A stretch of 64,000 nt of DNA, taken from positions 5,136 through 69,135 of the forward strand of contig CAVRIA010000002.1 in assembly GCA_963721115.1 (NCBI GenBank), in the 5' to 3' direction. Each line of letters opens with the position of its first letter. The stretch's first letter is position 1. Below, piece by piece: positions 1 to 8,443 of this stretch. The notes below the pieces were generated by a model. The model worked only from the letters and a program-made list of their open reading frames with translations. It ran no database searches and was not told the origin of the DNA. Origin of the DNA: CAVRIA01 sp963721115. Lineage in GTDB: Bacteria > Desulfobacterota > Binatia > HRBIN30 > CADEER01. Made by a program: the position numbers and the translations under genes.

Positions 1-2
1 GC

Positions 3-116
3 TCGCTGACGGACCTGTCCGCCGCGGCGCGGGCCATCCGGCGGGCTTCGGAGGAGCTGGAGCGCGACCCGTCGGTGCTGCTGCGCGGCAAGGGTCCCGT
101 GGAGGACAAGAAATGA
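3..116 (+). CDS. MlaD/PqiB-type MCE protein, C-terminal end only
   Basis: An open frame enters from the left edge and stops at TGA 114-116. Only 37 residues are visible, ending LERDPSVLLRGKGPVEDKK. A C-terminus of the type LExxPxxLLRGK is usual for MCE-domain substrate-binding proteins of PqiB/MlaD type, which are inner-membrane-anchored and shuttle lipids across the periplasm. The stop overlaps the ATG of the next gene (ATGA). The next gene is a PqiC-type lipoprotein, which is the expected partner, so the call rests on the tail plus context. The MCE domain itself lies outside the window. Confidence 0.62.
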   Translation, partial: SLTDLSAAARAIRRASEELERDPSVLLRGKGPVEDKK

Positions 117-763
117 CCAGGTACAGGCCTCCGATGGTTCCGCTGGCGATCGCTGTGCTGCTCATCGCCGGCTGTAGCAGTCTCCTGGCACCCCGCCCCG
201 ATCGCACGCGATACTACGTGCTCTCGGCCGCACCGAGGGCTGCCGACGTGAGCGGCAGTGCGCCCGAAACCGACTTTACGGTCGGCCTCGGGCCGCTCGA
301 GATTCCCGACTATCTGAACCGCAGCGAGCGCGCCGTGCGCCTCGGACCGAATCGGATGCGCTTTCACGACAACGAGCGCTGGGCCGAAGCGCTCGACGCG
401 AGCACCCTGCGCGTGCTGTTGCAGGACCTGGCGGCGCGGCTCGGGAATGCCCGGGTCATCGCACTGCCCACCCTCGTCTCGGCGCGGCGCACGTACGACG
501 TTCCACTCCAGATTCTGAGGTTCGAGTCGACGGCAAACGGCGACGCCGGGCTGGAGGCGCGCTGGGGAATCAAGGACAGCGCCACCGACGAGATCCTCTT
601 CAGCGGCGAGACGCACCTCGTCGAGCCCGCCGGCGGCACCGACACCGAGGCGGCAGTGGCGGCGCTGAGCCGCGTGCTCGACCGCTTCAGCGAACAGATC
701 GCGACCGCGCTGACACGAGTGCGCGCGACACATCCGCCCCCGCCGGCCAAGGGCAGGTCGTAG
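113..763 (+). CDS. pqiC: PqiC-like ABC-transport auxiliary lipoprotein (DUF330)
   Basis: This is a 216-residue outer-membrane lipoprotein. It has a hydrophobic signal at residues 8-20 and a lipobox IAGC with Cys21. The mature part starts with the family hallmark TRYYVLSA, continues with VGLGPLEIPDYLNR, and carries the HDNERWAEALD segment usual for the family. PqiC proteins dock with PqiB/MCE needles at the outer membrane and take part in inter-membrane lipid transport. The start is fixed by the ATGA overlap with the upstream MCE gene, implying translational coupling. Length and domain match the family. The C-terminal RATHPPPPAKGRS is a short disordered tail. Confidence 0.85.
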   Translation: MTRYRPPMVPLAIAVLLIAGCSSLLAPRPDRTRYYVLSAAPRAADVSGSAPETDFTVGLGPLEIPDYLNRSERAVRLGPNRMRFHDNERWAEALDASTLRVLLQDLAARLGNARVIALPTLVSARRTYDVPLQILRFESTANGDAGLEARWGIKDSATDEILFSGETHLVEPAGGTDTEAAVAALSRVLDRFSEQIATALTRVRATHPPPPAKGRS

Positions 764-795
764 CGGGGAATCAGCCTTGATCGGACAGAAATCCT

Positions 796-945
796 CACCA
801 CGAAGAACACGAAGACCACGGAGGCACAAGAAACAGAAGGGAATAGACCGATCCAGATCTGAACCGCATCAGCGGTGACCTTCCATACGATCGGCTTTTC
901 AAGCTCTTCTTCGTGCTCTTCGTCCTCTTCGCGTCCTTCGTGTTG
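796..945. repeat. Dispersed CACGAAGAACACGAAGA-type inverted repeat
   Basis: The left arm (about 796-825) reads CCACGAAGAACACGAAG followed by ACCACGG. The right arm (about 905-945) reads TTCTTCGTGCTCTTCGTCC and then TCCTTCGTG, so the two arms pair imperfectly. The element fills the gap between pqiC and cysK. A related single arm occurs at 63935-63963. No gene is visible in 764-1024. Confidence 0.55.
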
Positions 946-1024
946 AAATCTCTTGTCCGATCCGCCCCAATGTTTCGACCCCCGGCGATCGCTGTGATAG
1001 CAACGAAATCGACCGTCGAGATGG

Positions 1025-2059
1025 ATGGCGCTCTCGGCGCAGACGGAGATGGACGCGCGCGACGGATTCATCGACCTGATCGGCAACACGCCGCTGGTGC
1101 GGCTGCGGCGCGCCTCGCGGGAGACCGGCTGCGAGATCCTCGGCAAGTGCGAGTTTCTCAACCCCGGCGGCTCGGTGAAGGACCGCGCCGCGCTCTACAT
1201 CGTGCGCGACGCGGAGGCGCGCGGCGAGCTGCGCCCGGGCGGCGTGATCGTCGAGGGCACCGCCGGAAACACCGGTATCGGCCTCGCCCTGGTCGGCAAC
1301 GCGCTCGGCTACCGCACGGTCATCGTCATGCCGGAGACGCAGAGCCAGGAGAAGAAGGACGCGCTGCGGCTGTGCGGCGCCGATCTGCGGTTGGTGCCGG
1401 CGGTGCCGTACAAGGACCCGGGCAACTACGTGCGCGTGTCGGGACGGCTGGCCGAGGAGCTGGCGGCGAGCGAGCCGAACGGCGCCGTCTGGGCCAACCA
1501 GTTCGACAACGTCGCCAACCGGCGCGCCCACTACGAGACGACCGGCCCGGAGATCTGGCAACAGACCGGCGGCCGGGTCGACGCCTTCGTCGCCTCGGTC
1601 GGTACCGGCGGCACGTTGGCCGGAGTGGCGATGGCGCTGAAGGAGCGCAAGCCCGCCGTCCACGTGGTGCTCGCCGATCCGATGGGCTCGGCCCTCTACC
1701 ACTACTACCGGCACGGCGAGCTGAAGGCGGAGGGCAATTCGATCACGGAGGGAATCGGACAGGGCCGCGTCACCCGCAACCTGGAGGGCGCGCCGATCGA
1801 CGAGGCCCTGCAGGTGACCGACGAGGAGGCGCTGCCGATCATCTTCGACCTCCTGCAGCACGAGGCGCTGGTCGTCGGCGGCTCCACCGGCATCAACGTC
1901 GCCGGAGCGATCCAGGTCGCGCGGCGGCTCGGACCCGGCCACACCGTCGTCACCGTGCTCTGCGACTACGGCACTCGCTACCAGAGCAAGCTGTTCAACC
2001 CGGAGTTCCTGCGCGCGAAGAACCTGCCGGTCCCGCCGTGGATGGGCAGTGATCAGTGA
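1025..2059 (+). CDS. cysK: Cysteine synthase A (O-acetylserine sulfhydrylase)
   Basis: This 344-residue PLP enzyme makes L-cysteine from O-acetylserine and sulfide in the cytoplasm. The PLP lysine lies in NPGGSVKDR (Lys52). The substrate loop is TAGNTG (residues 79-84). The phosphate-binding glycine loop is GTGGT (residues 193-197). The N-terminal IGNTPLVRL is the family signature. The first ATG is at 1025, but the ATG at 1049 (MDARDGFIDLIGNTP) aligns better with the usual N-terminus, and neither has a strong ribosome-binding site. The C-terminus (YQSKLFNPEFLRAKNLP) marks the longer bacterial CysK subgroup of about 340 residues. The 3' end overlaps the convergent desaturase frame by 65 bp. 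Confidence 0.9.
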   Translation: MALSAQTEMDARDGFIDLIGNTPLVRLRRASRETGCEILGKCEFLNPGGSVKDRAALYIVRDAEARGELRPGGVIVEGTAGNTGIGLALVGNALGYRTVIVMPETQSQEKKDALRLCGADLRLVPAVPYKDPGNYVRVSGRLAEELAASEPNGAVWANQFDNVANRRAHYETTGPEIWQQTGGRVDAFVASVGTGGTLAGVAMALKERKPAVHVVLADPMGSALYHYYRHGELKAEGNSITEGIGQGRVTRNLEGAPIDEALQVTDEEALPIIFDLLQHEALVVGGSTGINVAGAIQVARRLGPGHTVVTVLCDYGTRYQSKLFNPEFLRAKNLPVPPWMGSDQ

Positions 2060-3026
2060 TTGCTGATCCCAGCACCGTCAGGTAGCCGTCGGCGACGCAG
2101 GCGTCGCGCAGCGCGCCGCGCTGGCGCAGCAGGCGATGCATGCGCGGCAGGTTGTAGTGCGGGACGGTCATCAGAAGATGGTGCTCGAGGTGGTAGTTCA
2201 CCCGGTTCGGCGCCAGCAGCAGGCGTTCCCACAAGCGCGCCCGCGTGGTGCGCGTGTTGCGCAGCGGATCGAGGTTGTCGGGCACCATGCCGTGCTCGGC
2301 GATCGAGCGCAGGCGCGCCGCCAGGCGGTACGTGGTGAGCCAAGCCGCCACCCACAGGAGATACAGCGCCGGATGGCCGGCCAGCGCCAGGAGGCCGAGA
2401 AGCACGCCGTTGGTGATCGCCACCGGCGCGATCTTGCGCCAGCCGACGTCGCTGCGCTCGCCGCCGCTCATCCCCAGCTCGCGGTGCGTGCGCTTGCCGG
2501 CGAGGCCGAGATCGCGCGCGAAGACCGCCTTGGCCTGCTTCCATCCGGTCTGGCCGGAGAGGTCGCGCCAGACCTTGCGGCGGAAGCCGGCGCGCGTGAC
2601 CGGGAACGGCGCCGCCAGGCCGAGGTCGGGATCGTCGGGGGTGCCCGTCTTCGCGTGGTGCACGAGGTGATAGGCGCGGTACGGCTCGACGTCGGCCCAG
2701 ATCGGGTATGCAGCCAGCCAGTTGCCCACCCAGTCGTTGAGCACCCGGCTCCGGAACAGCGTCCGGTGCGCCGCCTCGTGCATGACGATCCCGAGGCCGA
2801 GCTGGCGGGCGCCGATGACGAGCACAGCCGCCACAACCGTCAGCGGGTTCGGCCTCCACGCCACCAACCCCATGGCGGCGAAGATCAGGATCCAGTTGGT
2901 GGCGATGCTCATCCAGGCGCGGGCGGGATCGAGCTGCAACAGCTGCTTTCGCTCCTGGACCGAGAGGACGTCCTTCCACGAAGGCGCGGCGGCGGATTCG
3001 GCTCCTGCCATTGCGGCGTCGTTCAT
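1995..3026 (-). CDS. Membrane fatty acid desaturase family protein
   Basis: This 343-residue integral-membrane di-iron enzyme has the three histidine boxes of the family: HEAAH (83-87), HLVHH (120-124) and HLEHH (279-283). Hydrophobic stretches lie at about 44-56, 64-81 and 203-232. It probably introduces a double bond into, or hydroxylates, an acyl or isoprenoid chain; the substrate cannot be told from sequence. The last 20 or so residues are antisense to the cysK 3' end and do not look conserved, so the natural stop may have been lost or shifted. It is convergent with cysK and monocistronic. Confidence 0.85.
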   Translation of the reverse strand: MNDAAMAGAESAAAPSWKDVLSVQERKQLLQLDPARAWMSIATNWILIFAAMGLVAWRPNPLTVVAAVLVIGARQLGLGIVMHEAAHRTLFRSRVLNDWVGNWLAAYPIWADVEPYRAYHLVHHAKTGTPDDPDLGLAAPFPVTRAGFRRKVWRDLSGQTGWKQAKAVFARDLGLAGKRTHRELGMSGGERSDVGWRKIAPVAITNGVLLGLLALAGHPALYLLWVAAWLTTYRLAARLRSIAEHGMVPDNLDPLRNTRTTRARLWERLLLAPNRVNYHLEHHLLMTVPHYNLPRMHRLLRQRGALRDACVADGYLTVLGSAITDHCPSTAGPAGSSRAGTPG

Positions 3027-3432
3027 TCGCTTCCCCGGACACGATCTTCGCCGAAGTCGCCCGCCTTGGCAATCCGCAAAGGGGAGCCGACCCCCACGTC
3101 GCCCCCTCCGCCCACCCCCACCCGCTCACCGGCCTACCGGCTCACCGGCTGTCCCTCCTTGCACAGCAGGCCGCACCGATAGCATAGGAAAGCCGCCCAA
3201 CCCCCGCCGGGATCGAATGTGTGGTTGTTTAACGTTCCGGAAGAACGTAGGATAAGCATTGTAAAAGTTTCAGGAAGCTCGCACTAATTTTTGTCGGAAT
3301 GCGAAGTCCGGCAGGATATTGGCTAGTGTGCATCTCTCACGATCGGCATAAGGGCTCCTCCCCCTCGCACCGAAAACTCCTTGCTACATGCCTTGCGCCT
3401 CGTTCCGGCGTGATGGAGAGGAGCGAACGGCT
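3027..3432. other. Intergenic region, probable divergent promoter area
   Basis: This is a 406-bp gap between the desaturase start (minus) and the hypothetical gene at 3433 (plus). It holds the short ACCGGCTCACCGGC repeat at 3123-3150. It also has a markedly AT-richer stretch at 3215-3330, containing a small inverted repeat CGTTCcggaaGAACG at 3233-3247. The AT-rich stretch is probably regulatory, but no confident -10/-35 pair can be chosen. Confidence 0.35.
3123..3150. repeat. ACCGGCTCACCGGC short dispersed repeat, copy 1
   Basis: The sequence CGCTCACCGGCCTACCGG followed by CTCACCGGC recurs with small changes at 12471-12503 and 22481-22517. Copies 1 and 2 are intergenic; copy 3 lies in the 5' part of the menD frame. 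It is an internally repetitive (CTCACCGGC)n-type sequence of unknown role. Confidence 0.55.
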
Positions 3433-3876
3433 ATGAACCAACGCGACAGGGAGTTGAATTCGGATGCCGGCTCGAGCCGCGAGGTCGGAATTCGCGACGT
3501 GGATTTCGACCTCAGCAGGCTGAGCTCGCTCGGGGGCGGAGAGTCGCGGGGAGGAGAGGCTACCGGGACGAGAGCGCTGATGCTCGCCATTCTCGAGGAC
3601 GGCATCCGCAGCTATCTCGGCTCGCCCGGACGCGTGCGCATTGAGGCCGAGTACTGGGTGGCGACCAATCGCCGCGCCTCGCCTTTCTCGTTCGTCGTCG
3701 TGTGCGAAACTCTGGGCCTCGAAGCCGGCGCGGTGCGCGCGGCGCTGGAGCGCATGCGGAGCGACCGCGCCCAGGCTCAGCGAGCTCTGCGGCGCAGCCG
3801 GCAGAACGTTCGACGCACCGGTCGTCTGATCCTGCGCAAGCGCCGGCGCTCGGCAACCAAGTCCGCGACCGGCTGA
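3433..3876 (+). CDS. Conserved hypothetical protein, 147 aa
   Basis: I do not recognise a functional family. The central part (ALMLAILEDGIRSYLGSP, then an EAEYWV segment, then FSFVVVCETLGLEAGAVRAA) has the look of a small helical protein that I recall as recurring in delta-proteobacterial genomes. The C-terminus is strongly basic (RRSRQNVRRTGRLILRKRRR), suggesting nucleic-acid binding; that is inference. The start at 3433 (MNQRDRELN) is chosen because GAGAGGAG lies about 10 nt upstream; an in-frame ATG at 3388 has no such site. It is convergent with the PQQ/dockerin gene. Confidence 0.6.
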   Translation: MNQRDRELNSDAGSSREVGIRDVDFDLSRLSSLGGGESRGGEATGTRALMLAILEDGIRSYLGSPGRVRIEAEYWVATNRRASPFSFVVVCETLGLEAGAVRAALERMRSDRAQAQRALRRSRQNVRRTGRLILRKRRRSATKSATG

Positions 3877-3908
3877 CGGGTCGCCTTCTCGGCGGCCGCG
3901 AGCCGCGC

Positions 3909-6191
3909 TCAGCAGCCGCTCGAGGCGTGGCCGACCGCCGCTACCAGCTCGTCGATGGTCACCTGCCCATCGGCGTTCTGATCGAAGGACGGACAGGCGT
4001 CGACCGACGAGAGACCGAGAGCGATGTTCACGCCTCGGATGAGCTCGTCGATCGTGACCGTGCCGTCGCCGTTGCAGTCGCCGCCGCAGGCGCCGCCCAG
4101 CGCGAGCGCCATGACGCCGCCGTTCCCTCCGAAGACCCCGTACGGCACGTAAACGACACCATCCGCGATCGAAGCGCCGCCCGACACGTCGGTGGGCATC
4201 AGGAAGGTGTTGAGCCGCCGGCCGTTGCTCGCGTCGTAGACGTAGTACGGGCTCCGCATCACACAGCTCGCCCCGTCGGGGCACGGCGCCTGGGCGCTGC
4301 ACTCGACCGAGGTGTCGTTCTCGCACACGTTCACGAAGACCTCGGTCCCGACGTAGAGCACGCCGTTGGCGAGGGCGACCGACCCCCAGCTGTCGCCGAT
4401 CTCGTCTTCCCAGGCGGTGCCGCCGTCGACGGCACTGAAGGCCATGAGATGCGGCGGCAGCGGGCTGACGGGGGGGATCAGAATCATCCGGTAGAGCCCG
4501 GCGTAGAACTTCTGGTCGGCGAACCCCACCGCTCCGTTGAAGAGGCCGAAGCCGGCGAAGCCGGGGGTGACCGGCGTCGGCACCACCACGTTCTTCCACA
4601 CGATCGATCCGTCGTCCGGGTCGAGGGCGTAGAGGGTTCCGTCCTTGCTCCCCGATACGACGAGCGGGCGGCGGCCACCGGCGCCGTCGTCGGCGTCGAC
4701 CAGAATCGGTCCGTTGAGGAAGCCGAAGTCGTGGTAGTTGGCTTTCGTCTGACACGTCTCCGCGCACTCGGCATCCGTTCCGCAGTCGATTGACGTGTCC
4801 TCCTTGCAGGCGCCGAACTGTTCTGGCGGCTGCACACGGTTCTTCCACACCGTCGCGCCGGTCGCGGCGTCGAGGCGGAAGATCGAGTCGGAGTCGCCGA
4901 TCGAGGGGAATCGGTAGCAGCCGACCGTGTTCATGTAGACCGTCTCGCCGCTGGGATCGACGGCGACCGTGGCGGTTACGCCCGCGCCGATGCCGGCGAC
5001 GCAGGTTCCTCCGCCGCAATCGGCGTCGACGGTGCACTCGACCGCGGTGTCGTTGTTGCAAACCCGGTCCGGTACGGTCTGGTGCGTCCACAGCACGTCG
5101 CCCGTGTCGAGGTCCATTGCCACCAGCCGCCCGTTCGTGCACGGGTTGTCGCTGTGCGAGGCAACGCCGATGAAGACGCGCCCGTTGGCGATCGTCGGCG
5201 AGGCCCAGATGTGGTCGACGGTGAAGTTGCCGATGGATTTCTTCCACAGCAGCTTTCCGGTGATGGCGTCCAGACAGTGGACCACGGCGGTGCTGTCGCC
5301 CACCAGAAGCCGGCCGTCGGCGGTCAGGGTCGGCGTGCTCTGCACGCCGAGGACGATCCCGGAGCCGGTGTCGTACTTCCAGATGACCGAGGCGTCCGCC
5401 GGGTCGAGAGCGTAGACGTAGCCGTGCCAGGAGCTGACGTAGAGCATGCCGTTGCCGACCGTCGGGGTCGAGGTGACGCCGTTGGCTCCCGCCCCGTCCA
5501 GGGCTTGCAGGTCGAGGTTCCACTTCACCCGCAGCTGCGCCGCGTTGTCGGGGCTGATTTGGTCTTCGAGCGGGTTGTTGCGGTGATTGGCCTGATCGTA
5601 CCCGTGCGTCGGCCAGCCGCGCGGAACGCAGCTCAGCTCGAGCTCGTCGACGTCCGTGCCGCCGTCGGAGGTCTGCGCCTCGAGGTGAACGGTCTTGTGG
5701 CCGCGGTGATAGGCGCCGCTCGCATCCGGCCCGTCCAACGGCACGCGCAGCGTGCGACCGCTGGTGCACACGTTCGACGTCGCGGGAAGCAGATCATCGA
5801 GAGCGGACTGCAGCGCTTCCAGATCGGGGTCCCCGGACGCGTCCACCACGGTGACCGAGGTGACGTCCGCCGCCGTACACGCGGGCAGGGACGGATCCTG
5901 GTTGCGCAGACAGACGTCGACGTCGAAGACGCAGGCGCGGTCGACCGCACCGTCGGTGTCGCAGCCGGCGTCGCCGTCGAAGCAACGTACCTCCGTTCCC
6001 GGCTGCGGCGCGGCCGGATCGAACGGCGGGTAGTTGAGGCGCAGCACCGGGGACGCGAACTCCGCCTGACAGTCGGTCTCCGGCGCGCCGCCGCCCTTCA
6101 AGGGGCAATCGGGCGGGCACTGGGCCCGGACGAGGCCGGGGGCGAGGGACAGGGCGGCGCTCAACACCGCCGCGCGAGCGAAATGGCTCAT
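3909..6191 (-). CDS. Secreted PQQ-like beta-propeller protein with C-terminal dockerin-like repeats
   Basis: This is a 760-residue exported protein. The signal peptide is residues 1-24 (SAALSLAPGLVRAQ). The body is a quinoprotein-type propeller with repeated blades such as VYALDPADASVIWKYDTGSG and GKLLWKKSIG. Three similar cysteine clusters are inserted (for example CNNDTAVECTVDADC and CENDTSVECSAQAPC). The last 60 or so residues hold two EF-hand/dockerin-like calcium repeats (DCNGDGTVTIDELIRGVNIA and DQNADGQVTIDELV). Function is unknown; it may be a surface quinoprotein or a structural propeller. The start at 6191 follows CGAGGAGCAACGCC, a good ribosome-binding site. The upstream extension of the frame lacks a signal peptide and is not used. 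Confidence 0.8.
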   Translation of the reverse strand: MSHFARAAVLSAALSLAPGLVRAQCPPDCPLKGGGAPETDCQAEFASPVLRLNYPPFDPAAPQPGTEVRCFDGDAGCDTDGAVDRACVFDVDVCLRNQDPSLPACTAADVTSVTVVDASGDPDLEALQSALDDLLPATSNVCTSGRTLRVPLDGPDASGAYHRGHKTVHLEAQTSDGGTDVDELELSCVPRGWPTHGYDQANHRNNPLEDQISPDNAAQLRVKWNLDLQALDGAGANGVTSTPTVGNGMLYVSSWHGYVYALDPADASVIWKYDTGSGIVLGVQSTPTLTADGRLLVGDSTAVVHCLDAITGKLLWKKSIGNFTVDHIWASPTIANGRVFIGVASHSDNPCTNGRLVAMDLDTGDVLWTHQTVPDRVCNNDTAVECTVDADCGGGTCVAGIGAGVTATVAVDPSGETVYMNTVGCYRFPSIGDSDSIFRLDAATGATVWKNRVQPPEQFGACKEDTSIDCGTDAECAETCQTKANYHDFGFLNGPILVDADDGAGGRRPLVVSGSKDGTLYALDPDDGSIVWKNVVVPTPVTPGFAGFGLFNGAVGFADQKFYAGLYRMILIPPVSPLPPHLMAFSAVDGGTAWEDEIGDSWGSVALANGVLYVGTEVFVNVCENDTSVECSAQAPCPDGASCVMRSPYYVYDASNGRRLNTFLMPTDVSGGASIADGVVYVPYGVFGGNGGVMALALGGACGGDCNGDGTVTIDELIRGVNIALGLSSVDACPSFDQNADGQVTIDELVAAVGHASSGC

Positions 6192-6384
6192 GGCGTTGCT
6201 CCTCGGTGGACTTAGAGGGGACGCCTGTCCATAACCGCCCGGTCGGCGCGGCGTCAACGGCGGCGCGTTGAAGCGTCGGAAGGACGCCCCGTCCGGTCGC
6301 TCGTCGCGCAGCGGCGGCGAGCGGCTTGGACTTTCGCCGCTTTTCCGAATAATCCCGGGACGGTCATCCATCGAAGACTCGACA

Positions 6385-7083
6385 GTGAAGAGAAGGCATC
6401 GCAGAGACATCATCCGGATCCTCGCCGCTGGTGCGCTGTGCTCGGCACTCGCCTTGCCGGCTTGCCGGTCCAACGACGCAAAGGAGGCTCGAGTGGCACA
6501 GACGGGGAACGCGATCGAACAGATCGACCAATTCATCGCCAAGCAGTCCATCGACAAGAGCGCGCCGAGCTGGAAGACGAAGCTTCCCAAGCCGCCCGTG
6601 CTCGATTTCGATTCGGCCAAGACGTACCACTGGAATCTCGAGACCAACGTCGGGCCGATCGACATCAAGCTGCTGCCCCAGGTGGCGCCGATGCACGTGT
6701 CGAGCACCATCTACCTGACCCGGCTCGGTTTCTATGACGGGATTCCCTTCCACCGTGTGATTTCCGGATTCATGGCGCAGGGCGGCGATCCGCTCGGTCG
6801 CGGCACCGGCGGGCCCGGGTACGAGTACGCCGGCGAATTCGACCCCAAGGTCAAGCACGCCCGGCCCGGCCTGCTGAGCATGGCGAACCGCGGGCCGAAC
6901 ACCGACGGCAGCCAGTTCTTCATCACCTTCGTGCCGACGCCGCACCTGGACGGGAAGCACACGATCTTCGGCGAGGTGGCCGCGGGCATGGACACGGTGA
7001 AGAAGCTGGAGAAGGCCGGCAGCGCCAGCGGTCAGCCGGCGGAGCCGCTGACGATTCGCAAGGCGACCATCACGGTGCAGTGA
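6385..7083 (+). CDS. Cyclophilin-type peptidyl-prolyl cis-trans isomerase lipoprotein
   Basis: This 232-residue protein starts at a GTG (6385). It has a basic N-terminus, a hydrophobic stretch and a lipobox-like LPAC (Cys27), so the mature protein is probably membrane-anchored in the periplasm. The cyclophilin domain (about residues 70-230) has the family core FHRVISGFMAQGGD and the active-site strand NTDGSQFFITF. It would catalyse prolyl isomerisation during folding of exported proteins. The ATG at 6268 would add a 39-residue basic extension before the signal and is less likely. Divergent from the PQQ/dockerin gene across a 193-bp promoter region. Confidence 0.85.
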   Translation: MKRRHRRDIIRILAAGALCSALALPACRSNDAKEARVAQTGNAIEQIDQFIAKQSIDKSAPSWKTKLPKPPVLDFDSAKTYHWNLETNVGPIDIKLLPQVAPMHVSSTIYLTRLGFYDGIPFHRVISGFMAQGGDPLGRGTGGPGYEYAGEFDPKVKHARPGLLSMANRGPNTDGSQFFITFVPTPHLDGKHTIFGEVAAGMDTVKKLEKAGSASGQPAEPLTIRKATITVQ

Positions 7084-7141
7084 GCGGAGACGCCGGGAGG
7101 GGCGACCGCGCCGCCGACGCCCCGACGCCCGCCGAGCTTTC

Positions 7142-8155
7142 ATGACCCGGGGCACCGCCGAGACGCGCTACTTCTACGAGCTCACGCCCGACCGCATCCT
7201 CGACGCGGTCGAGGCGTGTGGCCTGCGCTGCACCGGGCGCTGCCTGGCGCTCAACAGCATGGAGAACCGCGTCTACCAGGTCGAGGTGGAGGTAGACGAG
7301 GCCGGCGGCGGTTTGGGCAACCGGTTTCGCGTCGTCAAGTTCTACCGGCCGGGGCGCTGGAACGAGGAGCAGATCCTGGAAGAGCACCAGTTCCTGCGCG
7401 ACCTCGCCGAGCACGAGATTCCGGTGGTGCCCCCGGTCGCCCTATCCGGCGGCCGCACTCTCGCCCGGGTCGGCGATCTGAACATTTGGTGCGCGGTCTT
7501 CCCACGCGTCGGCGGCCGCATCCCGGAGGAGCCCGATCGCGACCAGCTGGAGCAGCTCGGCCGACTCATCGCGCGCGTGCACACGGTCGGCGCCGAGCGC
7601 CAGGCGCCCCACCGCGTTCGTCTCGATCCGCAGAGCTACGGGCTCGACGATCTGGCCTCCCTGCTCGAGGCCGACGTCGTGCCGCCGGGATTGCGCGACC
7701 GCTATCGAATGGTGGTCGAGCGCCTGTGCGAGATCACCGCCCTCTGGTTCGAGCGATCCGCCTACCAGCGCATCCACGGCGACTGCCATCTCGGCAACGT
7801 CCTGTGGGGACGGGACGGCGCCTTCCTCGTCGACTTCGACGACATGGTGCGCGGTCCCTGCGTGCAGGACCTGTGGCTCCTCGTCCCGGGCCGCGACGAA
7901 GCGGCGCGGCAACAGCGCGAAGTTCTCCTCTCAGCCTACGAGCAGCTGCGCGAGCTCGACCGCGCCTCGCTCCGCCTGATCGAGCCCCTGCGCGCCCTGC
8001 GCATCGTGCACTTCAGTGCCTGGATCGCGCGCCGCTGGAGCGACCCCGCCTTCCCGCGCGTCTTTCCCGACTTCGGCAGCGAGCGCTACTGGAGCGACGA
8101 GCTGTCGACCCTGCAGGAGCTTCTCGGCCTGATTCAGGACGGCGAGTCGGTCTGA
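7142..8155 (+). CDS. srkA: SrkA/YihE-type stress-response kinase
   Basis: This 337-residue protein of the aminoglycoside-phosphotransferase/choline-kinase fold has the features of E. coli SrkA. These are NSMENRVYQVEV at the N-lobe, VVKFYRPGRW carrying the ATP-binding lysine, EEQILEEHQFLRDL, the catalytic loop HGDCHLGNVLW and the metal-binding VDFDDMVRGP. It is predicted to phosphorylate Ser/Thr in the cytoplasm and protect against stress-induced death. It lies 58 bp downstream of the cyclophilin gene on the same strand, so the two could be co-transcribed. Confidence 0.87.
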   Translation: MTRGTAETRYFYELTPDRILDAVEACGLRCTGRCLALNSMENRVYQVEVEVDEAGGGLGNRFRVVKFYRPGRWNEEQILEEHQFLRDLAEHEIPVVPPVALSGGRTLARVGDLNIWCAVFPRVGGRIPEEPDRDQLEQLGRLIARVHTVGAERQAPHRVRLDPQSYGLDDLASLLEADVVPPGLRDRYRMVVERLCEITALWFERSAYQRIHGDCHLGNVLWGRDGAFLVDFDDMVRGPCVQDLWLLVPGRDEAARQQREVLLSAYEQLRELDRASLRLIEPLRALRIVHFSAWIARRWSDPAFPRVFPDFGSERYWSDELSTLQELLGLIQDGESV

Positions 8156-8252
8156 ATCACGGCCTCCCTCACAAACCCAAGGCGACGCCTTGAATTTCGA
8201 TCGAGCCCGACAGCCTAACAACCTAGCCTGAAACTCGCCCGGGCTGTGCCCG

Positions 8253-8443
8253 GGTTCGTAGGCAAAGGCTGGGGCTCGGGCTGAGGCTGGGGATCGATCC
8301 CAAAGACCGCGCGAAGCGCGCACCGTCCTCAGCCCGAGCCCTAGCCTCAGCCTCAGCCTGTTCCGGAAGTCCGTGTGTTTCTCAGCTCGAATGATCCGGC
8401 ACAGCCGGGGGCAACACTAACAGCCTAACAACTAACAACCTGA
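8253..8443 (-). repeat. Composite ~190-bp dispersed element, copy 1
   Basis: Read on the minus strand this begins CAGGTTGTTAGTTGTTAGG, then CCCCCGGCTGTGCCGGATCA, then TTCCGGAACAGGCTGAGGCT. Next come GGCTNA-type repeats, a centre GGTGCGCGCTTCGCGCGG, complementary NAGCC repeats and TTTGCCTACGAACC. The same order of blocks occurs at 47566-47760. Its left end lies inside the 3' end of the M28 peptidase gene and supplies the final codons and TAG stop (..EGQVVSC). The two GGCTNA arms could fold into a long hairpin, possibly a bidirectional terminator between srkA and the peptidase. Further CTAACAACCTAGCC sequence extends to 8210. Confidence 0.75.

Noticed and set aside
899..1942. A 347-codon minus-strand ORF over cysK
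   Set aside because: Low-complexity His/Arg/Val composition. It is a shadow frame of cysK, whose PLP and substrate motifs are intact on the plus strand.
3337..5769. 810-codon minus-strand ORF overlapping the PQQ gene in another frame
   Set aside because: Arg/Gly-rich shadow; the propeller and dockerin motifs are in the frame ending at 3909.
6192..6710. N-terminal extension of the PQQ/dockerin protein to 933 residues
   Set aside because: A signal peptide and strong ribosome-binding site at 6191 fix the start, and the extension overlaps the divergent cyclophilin gene.
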